Source: Actinomycetota bacterium (lineage in GTDB: Bacteria > Actinomycetota > Acidimicrobiia > Acidimicrobiales > Ilumatobacteraceae). Taken from it: a DNA stretch of 64,000 nucleotides. The stretch covers positions 20,028 to 84,027 of the forward strand of contig RGCG01000002.1 in the NCBI GenBank assembly GCA_009919275.1, in the 5' to 3' direction. Positions 42,501 to 50,132 of the stretch are shown piece by piece; within the stretch, counting starts at the first letter, position 1; each line of letters starts with the position of its first letter. A model generated the notes under the pieces. The model saw only the letters and a program-made list of their open reading frames with translations, searched no databases and was not told the origin of the DNA. The translations under genes and the position numbers were made by a program.

Positions 42501-45500
42501 CGGCAAACTCGACGACAAGGGCTTCGCGTTCAGTGCGAAGTTCAACGACCTCGCGTTCACGTCTGACATCAAGTTGTTGGCTCCGACCTTCAGCCTGGCG
42601 ATTCCACCGAAGACCAGCACCGACAAGGCCTCGGCATCGTTGTCGGGCACGTTCGCGCTCTTCGGCGCGACGCTCAACGCAAACGTCAACTTCAGCTCGG
42701 CGGGCGTCCTGCTCACCGGCGACTTCCCGAAGTTCAACTTCCCGGGCTCCGACATCGGCTTCGACGGTGGTCAGTTTGCATGGGCGCTGCGCGCACCCAG
42801 CAGCATCAGCTGGACACCGAAGGTTCCGAACTTCCCGTCACTGCCGGCCATCAGCCTGCCCGCTGGCGCTCCGCGCCTCGTGTTGTCGATGCCGACACCC
42901 GACGCAGTGAAGCAGTTGTCGGGCGACACGAGCCTCACCTTCGGTGCGGTCAAGGTCGAAGGCAGCATGACGCTGGCGTCCGGGGCGTTCTCGCTCACCG
43001 CGTCCTACGACTCGAATGCCACCAACATCACCGGCACGTTCTCACGTGAGGGCACCGGCAAGAACCTCACCTACAACATCTCGGCCAAGGTGAAGCAACC
43101 GCTCACCGTCGTCGACGGTGTGAAGGTGGCCGCACTCGACCTCAACTTGAACAACACCACCGGTTCGGTGCAGGCGACGGGTACTGGTGACATCGAAATC
43201 TCCACCCCGTCGACGCCGATCGTCCTTGGCTTCAACCTGAACTACAAGTCATCGACCGACTACTCGTTCCAGGTGACGGTGAAGCCGACGGGTGGTACGA
43301 CGTCCTGGTCGCCCTTCGCAGGATTCAGCCTGCCGCTCGGCAACCTGACGGGCACGATGGCACGTTCGGGTCAGACCCGCACGTTCAGCCTCGCGTTCAA
43401 GGGCGCCTCTGACTGGATTCCGGTCGGCTCTGCGAACGGCCCCGGTGTGAAGATCAGCGAGCCTGGCGCGGCCATCTCGGCCACGTGCCAGGTCGGCGCG
43501 AGCTGCGTGCTCGCGTTCACTGCAACCGGCAAGGTGTCGGTCAACGTCGGTCAGGGTTACACCGCGCCGGCAACCCTCACCGGTACCTTCACCAAGGACA
43601 GGTCGGAACTGCAGGCGGTGTTTGCCGACATTCCGGTCACCACCGGCGTCACGATCAAGGCTCCGACACTCGCCGTTGCATACGCGACGGTCGGGGGTCT
43701 CTCGGCCAGCGTGTCGGGTAGTGCCGATGTTCTCGGCACCACACTGTCGATGGCCGCGGTCTTCTCCGCCCAGGGCGTCATCGTCTCGGGTGGAATGAAC
43801 GACTGGACGCCGATCCCCGGCGGCCCGACGCTCACCAACGCCTCGTTCGCATTCGCGACCTACAACGCGGTCCAGGTGACGTTGCCGAACGCACCAAACC
43901 TCGGCAAGGTCGACATTCCGCTCAACAACCCGACGCTGCTCGCGGGCTTCAAGGTCCCGGGCTGGTTGAAGGACATGGTCAAGCAACCGAGTCTCAACGT
44001 GGTGCCGGTGACGGTGCCGCTGAAGGACTTGGCGGCCGGCAAGTTGCCGACACTCAAGATCATGCTCCCGACCCCGTCGAACTGGTTCCTCTTCCAGACG
44101 AGCTCGCTCTCGATGCGCTTCACCGGGTTCGGTGTGGAAATCGGCGGTAGCCCGACTCCTTCGATGAGCCTCATCGGCAACATCGAGTTCACCACCGGGT
44201 CTGGTCAGCGTCCGATCCCGCTCGAGGTTCGCGGAACGGTGTCGACCACTGCGATCTCGATGGCACTCAGCCTCGGCATCGACTCGACGACGGGCAAGCC
44301 CTACGAATGGCAGAACGCGTTCGGTATCAGCGGTCTCACGTTGTCCGACGCCGCAATCCAGGTGGGTATCAACTTCGCAACGACTCCGTTCCCGCTGCCG
44401 ACCATCGGCATCGCGGCAACGGCACAGTTGCCCGATGCGTGGAAGAAGCCCCTTGGAATGGAGGCCGGTGTCGCGGTTCGCTTGATGGCGAACATCGACG
44501 TGACGAAGCCCTGCTTCCAGTTCAAGGCGGGAACCCTCGGCTCCGATGGCAAGACAATTTCCGTCGGCCCGGCGAAGGTCATCAACGTGGGCAGCGGGGT
44601 ACTCACCTCGTCGTTCATGGAACTCACCATCGCGCCGCTCGGTTGCCAAATCGGCAACCAGATCCTCGACCCGGGTATCTCGGTCGGTTTCTCGGGCACT
44701 GTTCTCGGAACACCGGTCGATGTTCGTGCGAAGATCGGAACCAATCCGTTCTCGCTCGAGGCGAGCCTCGCCATCGGTGCGTTCCGTGCGGGTGGTGTGC
44801 AAGTCGATGAGACCCGTCTCACCATCAAGGTGTCGCCAACCGAATCGTTCGTCGCCTTCGCGGGTGGCATCACGATCGGTCAGACCAAGGTCTCGGTCAA
44901 CGGCAACATCGGCTTCAACGTCACCGATGGTCCGTGGGTCGACCTGACGGGCAGTGTCGACAACCTCGTGGTTGTTCCCGGATTCCTCGAAGTTCGGTCG
45001 GCTTCCGTACGTGTGAACGTGCGACCGAAGAATGGCTTCGCAGAAGTCCAAGCACGCGGCAACTTCACCTTCCTTGGTGACGTCACGCAGGTCGACTTCG
45101 CGATGTCGATGTCGAACTTCAAGCTGCAAACCCTGAAGGCGAACATTCGGGCGACCCGAACGATCGCGAGCGTCGTCAGGATCGACGGCACCTTCTCGAT
45201 CGACTACCGCGACGGCCAGTTCCCGACCCTCGCATTCGATGCGACGGGCTCGGTGGCCGGATACGACTTCGGTCGTGTCACCGGTGTGGTCGACCGCAAC
45301 CAGGTCAGGATCACCGGCACCATCTCGGTGGGTGGCGTGTTCAGCGCACAACTCACCGGCCAGGTGGTGTGGGCTGCCGGATCGGGCATCACCATCGTCA
45401 ACCGTGACGGCCAGACCGTCGCCGCAGCGGCCGGTGACTTCCGGGTCGGAGCCGACAACATCAGCATCAACCTCGGTGGCTTCGCCGCCGGTGGCTCGGT

Positions 45501-46476
45501 GGTGGTGGGTCGCGCCAGCGGTGTCGCCTACGCCCGGTTCAACGCCTCGTTCTCGATTGGCTCCGGCAACATCGGCGGCAGCCTCAACGTCAGCGGCGAC
45601 TTCGGAACCGACGGCAACTTCCGCTTCAACGGCAGTGGCAACCTGAACCTTGTCGGGTTCAGTGCCGCGGTCAACGTGAGCGGCAGCAAGTCGGGTGCCA
45701 ACTGGGCCTTCGCACTGTCGACCAACATCCAGGTCCTCGGCGCGGTCAACGTCGGCTTCAGCGGCAGCTTCTACCGCTCCGGTAGCGCATTCCGATTCAC
45801 GATGACCGGCAACGCCTCGTTGTCGGCCGCGGGTGTCGCAGCCAGCGGTTCGTTCAGCATTTCGAACGAGCCCGGCCGTGAAGGAATGTCGGCGTCGGTC
45901 AGCCTGCAGGTGCCGGGTATTTCCGGTAGCGGTTCGATCGCCATCAACGCCGACGGCACCTTCGACGCCAGCATCGGAGTCAATGTCTCGCTCGGCATCG
46001 TCAATGCCGGCGCCACGCTGAAGATGGGCAACGTTGCCTACTGGAACGGCCAGCGCTACCGCGGTGGCACGTACTTCAGCGTCTCGGGTTACTTCGAGAC
46101 GTCGGGTATCGGCTTCTGGTTCTCGGGCAACATCGACGGGAACGGCCGCTTCGACTTCTCCGTGAACTCCGGCTTCAACTGGAATTCGGGCGAGGTGTAC
46201 CTCGTCGTGGTGAAACTGCGCCTGTCGGCCAGCGTCAATGCGTCACTGCGTGTCTACAGCTGGTCGCCGTACTTCTCGTTCAGCGCGAGCGGTACGGTCA
46301 GCGTCCAGGGTTCGCGGTACTACATCGACGCGGGTTGCCGCGCCTGGAAGCCGAAGTGCTGGTGGAACGACGGTTGGACCGGTTGGTCGAACTGGGTGAG
46401 CCTCGGCCTCGGCTTCTCGATCAACCCGACACGAATCTGGGTGGACTACGACGGCCGTCGCTACGGCATTCGGTGA
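36499..46476 (+). CDS. Giant (3325 aa) secreted repeat protein
   Basis: I use ATG 36499, whose ATGA overlaps the upstream stop; the track's ATG 36490 is 3 codons earlier. A Sec signal (FALVSAAISIAIV, cleavage near VGASS) leads to a Thr/Ala/Pro-rich linker. Beta-rich DUF11/CARDB-like modules reach about residue 1050. Two PKD-like domains follow at about 1080-1265 (AVTYAWSQAAGP and AITYAWTQVSGP). Three large repeats begin at about 1453, 1808 and 2164, period 355-356 residues, each with a C-x5-C pair. A long Gly/Ser/Asn-rich alternating-strand region and a Trp-rich end (RAWKPKCWWNDGW) complete it. No membrane anchor or LPxTG is seen. Function unknown; a surface or matrix structural role is likely. 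Confidence 0.88.
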   Translation: MSMNSFKKFALVSAAISIAIVDITPVGASSPADSTTTTVAPAAEATTTTGAPAAGDATTTTAPGAAAPAATDVAVPTTIPGLDNALLAPLPSDAKPDNVDLVPATTAPATTLPPATPGKAKSGPDIMASANQTSVVTTDLNAVIIVRLSNMGNAAAGIEAPVSFSLAKLPRGVKVLEVLPALNDKSAIGDQGWECNATSCTLKQKTDTGISSGIIPVAGVVRADLRVNYAPDAELFVADDAYTTKSNELAEKRDIAGIQALSRTVPHFLVRASLAGDAAPENDEFALAVLGAPRNTTGNSPAEDTGRSSCVFVDGEPSGNTYPGGRFKIVLRTLPVCDQVFSGDITFTDILPAQLGLTDVKISGNGWTCDDPAAPKRCTRTGGEIQPSFFSEPLIIEGRTSKTAAVTAQPFTWKVNSVSRVLADGTQLEALAELTSQINEAPKPDLVAKVIARDGKTSMVAPGTLLVDAKVRSINGIGQNVAVTVGVRKGVTIETSADGSPGWTCASAAADPAAGEGATAFKCVKAELFDTAEETVAFKFTTTEATETGAAQVISVISAENEDAAKVENNRSGQTLLIQPAPAAMPGIVFTRADEKGATQAVSDGSTTEIIVGKKASYGLAVSNLGAAPIAAGSVVRLEQYVSDFAIFSGKSAPKEADFKGDLDSKKIPATPGQWACVAGQGTPPVVQLPESLAGAGEAIAAPTPVATPGKKGAAIRCELTLAAAVAPEAQTPILNLTVEAANSAKPGKPEWPVYASLPAVKTAPVARYGMGITVVKQQPALTAAIAAPAGPRPGGKAAAQFSVKNEGTADSNAQSMIIKTKGGRLTGAKGEGWNCAVVGGFIAEGFIACSRKLPLKVGEASKAVAVDYQSSDPKAKKMVLQVTSIVSNIYGQPTSQTSTQEVDLRAPLSFSIQGPDVIVDQIVDATGKRVPSSILLTTVGNADGSKFTWRQLCTTDADVKASNGLCKAVTSAAKWVSDAPSTGPTANLLAPAVKAEETLVFEATALDEAGTSSTARFSVRVQPLPTAQGPTGKAGSGSGSSVLRRVPKQSGPSVRAFAATAPTSGAGDTSVLTSANAGVTVNGNIFGGSTLTVAQGAAVSVTAAASGVGAVTYAWSQAAGPTPSVLATAVTNTATVAFTAPAANTTISLRVVATDSRGEKSSDVVTVVVGTGGAAAVSANITEGEGPLAVDTAKAIALNATATGSGAITYAWTQVSGPALTLNGANTAALSIAASAAIGTAVILVTATDATGASATDQITLQMNPSGAPTPLCDFVEAISTNTASKLEATYKAIGIGNLDLSQLKVNSSTCSESSKVSFTNAGFSLAGYLTVSGASGSISAAGLTIRSATFTGPESWGSPVFSIGGTDPVGLFIPFSRASIAIGAFEGKIESGSMPFLKLPAGWTPAATLTFSVDAEGGKAVSLEATATGPEKNGKKPTARIAGAVATNGTFSLDASLANGFELFGSTIDFAGSVKKETPEADVALSLKGALQGEIALTSNVKITALSASYDKGGAITGSGTMTIGSGDTALAVTADLSYTDANNHSFAVKAATAGGKWSPGKDISIPLASASGSYVAKDGAKTIDVSVVGGDVSPFTGLKFVAPTIKATAQCPATGACDVKVNLDSGAEVTLGSTSTTGKITGAVDITNKTASLKASLDKIPLVAGLEITSASLAIDSTNIGAANAATTVTLAGSMTVFEKTVSASAAFSKTGVLLTADLPELAPFGASGPVWKPGQLSWSSGPISITPKVPSLPNIKSVNLTPRVPRLNMAIALPEQIKGLASATVSNVGDIALDGEVDFSTGKFSLAASLTNDTIDLAGAISREKTGDPFKYNLTGKVKKAIALTDSVSLTTLDVSFGNATAGGPLTLTGNGSVDVKLPDSTVVTVAGAVTYNSATDFTVTVSAGATAPSFAVTGGEALSLGQASGTFKRTAAGSVLDVNLSTAGPWKPVSGLSVTNVSAKASVTCNTGAKCVPAFDLKGTLGFDLGISGLNSADISGKLDDKGFAFSAKFNDLAFTSDIKLLAPTFSLAIPPKTSTDKASASLSGTFALFGATLNANVNFSSAGVLLTGDFPKFNFPGSDIGFDGGQFAWALRAPSSISWTPKVPNFPSLPAISLPAGAPRLVLSMPTPDAVKQLSGDTSLTFGAVKVEGSMTLASGAFSLTASYDSNATNITGTFSREGTGKNLTYNISAKVKQPLTVVDGVKVAALDLNLNNTTGSVQATGTGDIEISTPSTPIVLGFNLNYKSSTDYSFQVTVKPTGGTTSWSPFAGFSLPLGNLTGTMARSGQTRTFSLAFKGASDWIPVGSANGPGVKISEPGAAISATCQVGASCVLAFTATGKVSVNVGQGYTAPATLTGTFTKDRSELQAVFADIPVTTGVTIKAPTLAVAYATVGGLSASVSGSADVLGTTLSMAAVFSAQGVIVSGGMNDWTPIPGGPTLTNASFAFATYNAVQVTLPNAPNLGKVDIPLNNPTLLAGFKVPGWLKDMVKQPSLNVVPVTVPLKDLAAGKLPTLKIMLPTPSNWFLFQTSSLSMRFTGFGVEIGGSPTPSMSLIGNIEFTTGSGQRPIPLEVRGTVSTTAISMALSLGIDSTTGKPYEWQNAFGISGLTLSDAAIQVGINFATTPFPLPTIGIAATAQLPDAWKKPLGMEAGVAVRLMANIDVTKPCFQFKAGTLGSDGKTISVGPAKVINVGSGVLTSSFMELTIAPLGCQIGNQILDPGISVGFSGTVLGTPVDVRAKIGTNPFSLEASLAIGAFRAGGVQVDETRLTIKVSPTESFVAFAGGITIGQTKVSVNGNIGFNVTDGPWVDLTGSVDNLVVVPGFLEVRSASVRVNVRPKNGFAEVQARGNFTFLGDVTQVDFAMSMSNFKLQTLKANIRATRTIASVVRIDGTFSIDYRDGQFPTLAFDATGSVAGYDFGRVTGVVDRNQVRITGTISVGGVFSAQLTGQVVWAAGSGITIVNRDGQTVAAAAGDFRVGADNISINLGGFAAGGSVVVGRASGVAYARFNASFSIGSGNIGGSLNVSGDFGTDGNFRFNGSGNLNLVGFSAAVNVSGSKSGANWAFALSTNIQVLGAVNVGFSGSFYRSGSAFRFTMTGNASLSAAGVAASGSFSISNEPGREGMSASVSLQVPGISGSGSIAINADGTFDASIGVNVSLGIVNAGATLKMGNVAYWNGQRYRGGTYFSVSGYFETSGIGFWFSGNIDGNGRFDFSVNSGFNWNSGEVYLVVVKLRLSASVNASLRVYSWSPYFSFSASGTVSVQGSRYYIDAGCRAWKPKCWWNDGWTGWSNWVSLGLGFSINPTRIWVDYDGRRYGIR
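40855..44050 (+). repeat. Three internal repeats of about 1066 bp in the 3325-aa protein gene
   Basis: Matching anchors TTC-(AGC or TCG)-CTC... occur at 40855, 41920 and 42988, spaced 1065 and 1068 bp. Each unit encodes, in order, an FSLxAS start, a KETP/REKTG/REGTG turn, a long alternating-strand run, a C-x5-C pair (CPATGAC, CNTGAKC, CQVGASC) and a VPS/VPN Pro-rich turn. DNA identity is low to the eye, so the duplications are old. Confidence 0.7.
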
Positions 46477-48284
46477 TCCAACCCAACACAAGTAGTCGCA
46501 CAGCGCGGCTGTCGGTACTGGCACTTTTGCTGGTACCGGCAGCCGCGCTCGGCTGTTCGGGGGGCGGCGCCGAGCCGCTCGAACCCGTTGTGCCCGATGC
46601 ACTGCCGACCTTCGTGGAAAAAGGTCAAGCCGTGGGCTTCACCGATTCGCAGGGTGTGCGCAACGACGCTGCGAACTGTCTCTTCAGCAAGTCGAATCTC
46701 GCACAACGATTCCCCGATCTCATCGAGGCCGGGGTGGCGTCAGGATTGCGATTCAACCAGTGCGTCCCCGAACGGATGACGTCGGGGGCTGCGGCCGTCG
46801 ACGTTGACGGCGATGGCCTGGAAGACGTTGTCTTCACGCGCCTCACCGGCACGCCGATTCTCTATCTCAACGAGAGCACCCCGGGCGCACCATTGTTTCG
46901 CAATGCCACGCAGGGGTCGGGCTTCGACAAGGTCGAGGGTGCGACGAACGGTGTCGGTTTCGCCGACATCGACAACGACGGTGACAAGGACGTGGCCCTC
47001 ACGGGGGTTGCCTCACCGCAGATGTACCTGCTGATCAACGATGGAACGGGAAAGTTCACGGAAGAGGCCGTGGCCCGCGGTGTGGCCATGGACGACGGCG
47101 AACCACACGCAGGCCAAGGAGTGACTTTCGGCGACTACGACCTCGACGGCTGGCTCGACATGCACACCAACGAGTGGCAGTCGTCAATCGTTGCGAAACT
47201 CGGAGTGCCGTCGCACTCGCGACTGTTCCGCAACCTAGGGGCCCAGGGAAAGCCCGGTGTGTTCGAAGACGTCACTGAGACGGCGAAGACGCGGGTTGAC
47301 TCCGTCGTCGACACCACGTGGACGTTCAGCTCGATCTTCACCGACTTCGACGGCGATCGATATCCCGACCTCGCGGTCATTGCCGACTTCAACACCACGA
47401 AGTTGTTCTGGAACAACCGCGATGGAACCTTCGAAAACACAACCTACGAGTCGGGCCTCGGGGGAGAAGAAAACGGCATGGGCCTCGCCGTCGACTTCCA
47501 TGGCAGGGAACAAAAGCCGACGCTGTTCATTTCGTCCATCAAGTCGCTGTCGGATTGCAAGGATGACAGCGGACTGATCGGTACCGGGAACAGGCTTTAC
47601 CAATACGGTGAAGATCGCGTGTTCGACGACGTCACCGATCGCGCCGGTGTGCGCGACGGCGGTTGGGGGTGGGGCGCAAGTTTCATCGACGCCACCAACA
47701 CCGGATCGCGCGATCTCGTCCAGGCCGCTGGTATCGACGAACCGTGGTCGAATCCCGCGGGTTGCCACGCAAGAGACCCGGTCATCTATTGGCGCAACGA
47801 CGGCACCGATACCTACGACGAAGTGGCGACACGCGTGGGCATCGTCGAAACCAAGCCGACCAAGGCGACCGTTGTGTTCGATGCCGACAACGATGGCCGA
47901 ATGGACCTTCTCGTCACGCGCGACGCCGAGACGCCCGCATTCTTCCACAACGTCACGCCCATCGTCGGCCGGTACGTCGACGTTCGGGTGGTGGGGACCC
48001 GCAGCAACCGCGACGCCCTCGGTGCAATTGTCTCGGTGACGGCGTTACCCGATGGCCCGACAAAGAAGTACTTCACGGGCACAACGGGAACGTATCTCGC
48101 GCAGGACACCGCAAACTTGCGTATCGGTCTGGGCGGAGGTGTCGAACCCGTGCACCGCATCGAGGTGTACTTCCCGCTCAGCGATGAAACCGTCGTGCTC
48201 ACCAACATCGAGCGCAACACAACCGTCGAAGTGGTCGAACCAGATGGCTCAACTCCTTCGGCTGATGGTGGAGCCGGTTCGTGA
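46473..48284 (+). CDS. CRTAC1-like FG-GAP/VCBS repeat lipoprotein
   Basis: The 603-residue protein begins at GTG 46473, overlapping the giant gene's stop; the track start lies inside that gene. A lipoprotein signal (LSVLALLLVPAAALGC) is followed by repeated calcium-binding FG-GAP/VCBS units: AAVDVDGDGLEDVVFTRL, GFADIDNDGDKDVALTG, TFGDYDLDGWLDMHTNEW, FTDFDGDRYPDLAVIADF and VFDADNDGRMDLLVTRD. They build a beta-propeller. The C-terminal GRYVDVRVVGTRSNRDALGA and HRIEVYFPLSDE segments match the ASPIC/UnbV domain found with such repeats. It is probably an extracellular calcium-dependent binding protein, anchored by lipid. Confidence 0.9.
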   Translation: MIQPNTSSRTARLSVLALLLVPAAALGCSGGGAEPLEPVVPDALPTFVEKGQAVGFTDSQGVRNDAANCLFSKSNLAQRFPDLIEAGVASGLRFNQCVPERMTSGAAAVDVDGDGLEDVVFTRLTGTPILYLNESTPGAPLFRNATQGSGFDKVEGATNGVGFADIDNDGDKDVALTGVASPQMYLLINDGTGKFTEEAVARGVAMDDGEPHAGQGVTFGDYDLDGWLDMHTNEWQSSIVAKLGVPSHSRLFRNLGAQGKPGVFEDVTETAKTRVDSVVDTTWTFSSIFTDFDGDRYPDLAVIADFNTTKLFWNNRDGTFENTTYESGLGGEENGMGLAVDFHGREQKPTLFISSIKSLSDCKDDSGLIGTGNRLYQYGEDRVFDDVTDRAGVRDGGWGWGASFIDATNTGSRDLVQAAGIDEPWSNPAGCHARDPVIYWRNDGTDTYDEVATRVGIVETKPTKATVVFDADNDGRMDLLVTRDAETPAFFHNVTPIVGRYVDVRVVGTRSNRDALGAIVSVTALPDGPTKKYFTGTTGTYLAQDTANLRIGLGGGVEPVHRIEVYFPLSDETVVLTNIERNTTVEVVEPDGSTPSADGGAGS

Positions 48285-48850
48285 TGCGCCGTGTTCGAAT
48301 CATCCTCGTTGCGGTTTGCACAGTGACGCTCGTTGGGTGTGGGGGAGAGGACGACACCACAGCCGGTGATTCGACTGTTGCCGAAACAACCGTTGCAGCG
48401 TGCGTGCCCGTCGCCCGGGGGGCGTGTCGCGGCGCCGATTTGTCGGGTGCCGACCTCGCGGGCGTCGACCTGTCGGGCATCGACCTCCGCGCGGCGAGTC
48501 TCGCTGGTGCGGATCTTTCGGGTGCGAACCTCACCGACGCGAATCTCATCGGTGCCGACCTGGCCGGGGCGAAGCTTGCCGGGGCGGCGCTCGCGAGGGC
48601 CTCGCTTGACGAGGCAAACCTGTCGGGAGCCGACCTTGTGCGGGCGCGCCTCAGTAGCGCCTCGCTGCGCGCAGCACGGCTCGACGGTGCCGACTTCACT
48701 GGAGCGTTCGCCACCGATGCGACGTTTGCAACACGACGCTTCCCGACGGCGAAGTGGCTGAGCCTGCATGTTGAAGACGACCCGACTCTTCGTTGTTCTG
48801 GTGCTTGCAACGAGCGGATTCATGGCGACGCCTGCGTCGGCATCGGGTGA
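48281..48850 (+). CDS. Pentapeptide-repeat lipoprotein
   Basis: A 189-residue protein starting GTG/ATG at 48281-48284, overlapping the previous stop. The signal ends in VTLVGC. Residues about 47-155 are roughly 20 consecutive A(D/N)LxG pentapeptides (ADLSGADLAGVDLSGIDL, ANLSGADLVRARL), which fold as a right-handed quadrilateral beta-helix. The tail after HVEDDPTLRC is read in a second frame of the next gene's signal peptide, an 82-bp overlap, and includes three Cys. It may be a run-on after loss of an earlier stop. The ligand is unknown. Confidence 0.85.
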   Translation: MMRRVRIILVAVCTVTLVGCGGEDDTTAGDSTVAETTVAACVPVARGACRGADLSGADLAGVDLSGIDLRAASLAGADLSGANLTDANLIGADLAGAKLAGAALARASLDEANLSGADLVRARLSSASLRAARLDGADFTGAFATDATFATRRFPTAKWLSLHVEDDPTLRCSGACNERIHGDACVGIG

Positions 48851-50063
48851 TGGTGCAACCGTGCCGCGCGGTACGGGCGAAGTGTCGGCGGTGCTCACCG
48901 AAATGGCACCGCTCATTTCGCGCAACCGTCAAGGCCCCACGCGTACCAGTCGCCTGTACGGCATCATTGGCTACGCCATGCTCTCGGCGTCGAGTCAGCG
49001 CCCCGCGTTCCTCGCCAATGTCATCGACCCGGTCGAGATTCCCGAGGTGCCCGAGGCTCTGGACGATGCCATCGCCGCGGTGGCCGCGGGAACGACCGCC
49101 GTGCGAAAGTTGATGCCGACCAAACTCGACCGCACGACGTATGCAGAGCTGCGCGACAAGCTTCTTGCCGAGCTCGTGGCGAGCGCACCGCAAGACATCG
49201 ACGTTCGGGCGAGCCTCGTCCGGGGTGCACAAGCAGCGGTCGCCGTTCTCGCCCGTGCAAAGAACGACGGACTCGACGAGGCCCTCAAGATGACATACCT
49301 TGCGCCTCAGTCGGCGGGTGGATGGATACCCACACCACCCGGCTATCAGGCAGCAATCGACCCGGGGTGGGGATCGTTGCGCACGTACCTGCCGTCGACC
49401 AATTCGTGTGATCTCCCCGAGCCACCGCGCGGTGACGATGCGACCAACCCGTTCGGTGCCGTGGCACGCGAGGTTGCCGATGTCACCGCTGCACTGACAG
49501 ACGAACAGAAGTTGATCGCACGTTTCTGGGACGACGGCCGCGGCCGCAGCAGCACACCGTCGGGTCACTGGGTCGAGATTGCGGCACGTGCGGCTATGGC
49601 GAACTCGCTACCGGCAACCGACACGATCGCGATGTTCGGTTCGATGACGATGGCGTTGTCCGACGGGGTGATTGCCAACTGGCGCGAGAAGTACAGGTGG
49701 TCGGTCGAGCGGCCGGTCTCGGTGCTCGCGCGCGTTGACCCCGAGTGGAACTCGTATCTCACGACGCCCGCCTTCCCGGAATATCCGTCGGGGCACTCCA
49801 CCATCTCCCGCGTCGCAGCCGAAGTGCTGACGGCGACGATCGGGGAGTGGGCGTTCACCGATCCGGGATGGGGTCTCACCGACGGCTCGCGCAAGAAATT
49901 CGAGATCACGCCGCGCTCGTTCGATTCGTTCCTCGATGCCGCCGCCGAGGCAGGGGAGTCGCGAGTGTTCGGTGGAATCCACTACCCATTCAGTATTGAC
50001 GCAGGCGCCGATCTCGGGGTCTGCGTCGTGACGCCGTTCCTGGCCCGTTCGCCCGTGAACTAA
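48768..50063 (+). CDS. Vanadium-dependent haloperoxidase-like secreted enzyme
   Basis: A 431-residue protein with a Sec signal (RLFVVLVLATSGFMATPASA). The PAP2/vanadium haloperoxidase motifs are all present and ordered: KYRWSVERPVSVL (K-x6-RP), FPEYPSGHSTISRVAAE (PSGH) and ESRVFGGIHYPFSIDAGADLG (SR-x3-GIH with the axial-ligand His). The helical N-terminal half matches bacterial VHPO-related proteins. Such enzymes use vanadate and peroxide to oxidise halides, or act as acid phosphatases with the same site; sequence alone cannot choose. It is the last gene of the coupled surface operon and overlaps the pentapeptide gene by 83 bp. Confidence 0.85.
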   Translation: MLKTTRLFVVLVLATSGFMATPASASGDGATVPRGTGEVSAVLTEMAPLISRNRQGPTRTSRLYGIIGYAMLSASSQRPAFLANVIDPVEIPEVPEALDDAIAAVAAGTTAVRKLMPTKLDRTTYAELRDKLLAELVASAPQDIDVRASLVRGAQAAVAVLARAKNDGLDEALKMTYLAPQSAGGWIPTPPGYQAAIDPGWGSLRTYLPSTNSCDLPEPPRGDDATNPFGAVAREVADVTAALTDEQKLIARFWDDGRGRSSTPSGHWVEIAARAAMANSLPATDTIAMFGSMTMALSDGVIANWREKYRWSVERPVSVLARVDPEWNSYLTTPAFPEYPSGHSTISRVAAEVLTATIGEWAFTDPGWGLTDGSRKKFEITPRSFDSFLDAAAEAGESRVFGGIHYPFSIDAGADLGVCVVTPFLARSPVN

Positions 50064-50120
50064 AGGTTTTCTCTCCAAGAAATGGCGGGGGGCGACCTGA
50101 AATAGTCACCAAAACTGCCA

Positions 50121-50126
50121 TAAAAT
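50121..50126 (+). promoter_or_regulatory. Putative leaderless -10 box (TAAAAT) of the 4435-aa protein gene
   Basis: TAAAAT ends 6 nt before ATG 50133 in an AT-rich 69-bp gap, with no Shine-Dalgarno. This suggests the giant lipoprotein has its own leaderless promoter. Confidence 0.55.
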
Positions 50127-50132
50127 CCTTTC

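Noticed and set aside
43249-45351. 700-codon minus-strand ORF opposite the 3325-residue protein gene
   Set aside because: It is in antisense to a protein with clear secreted repeat structure. Its translation is Arg/Asp/His-rich low complexity, as expected from reading GC-rich codons backwards.
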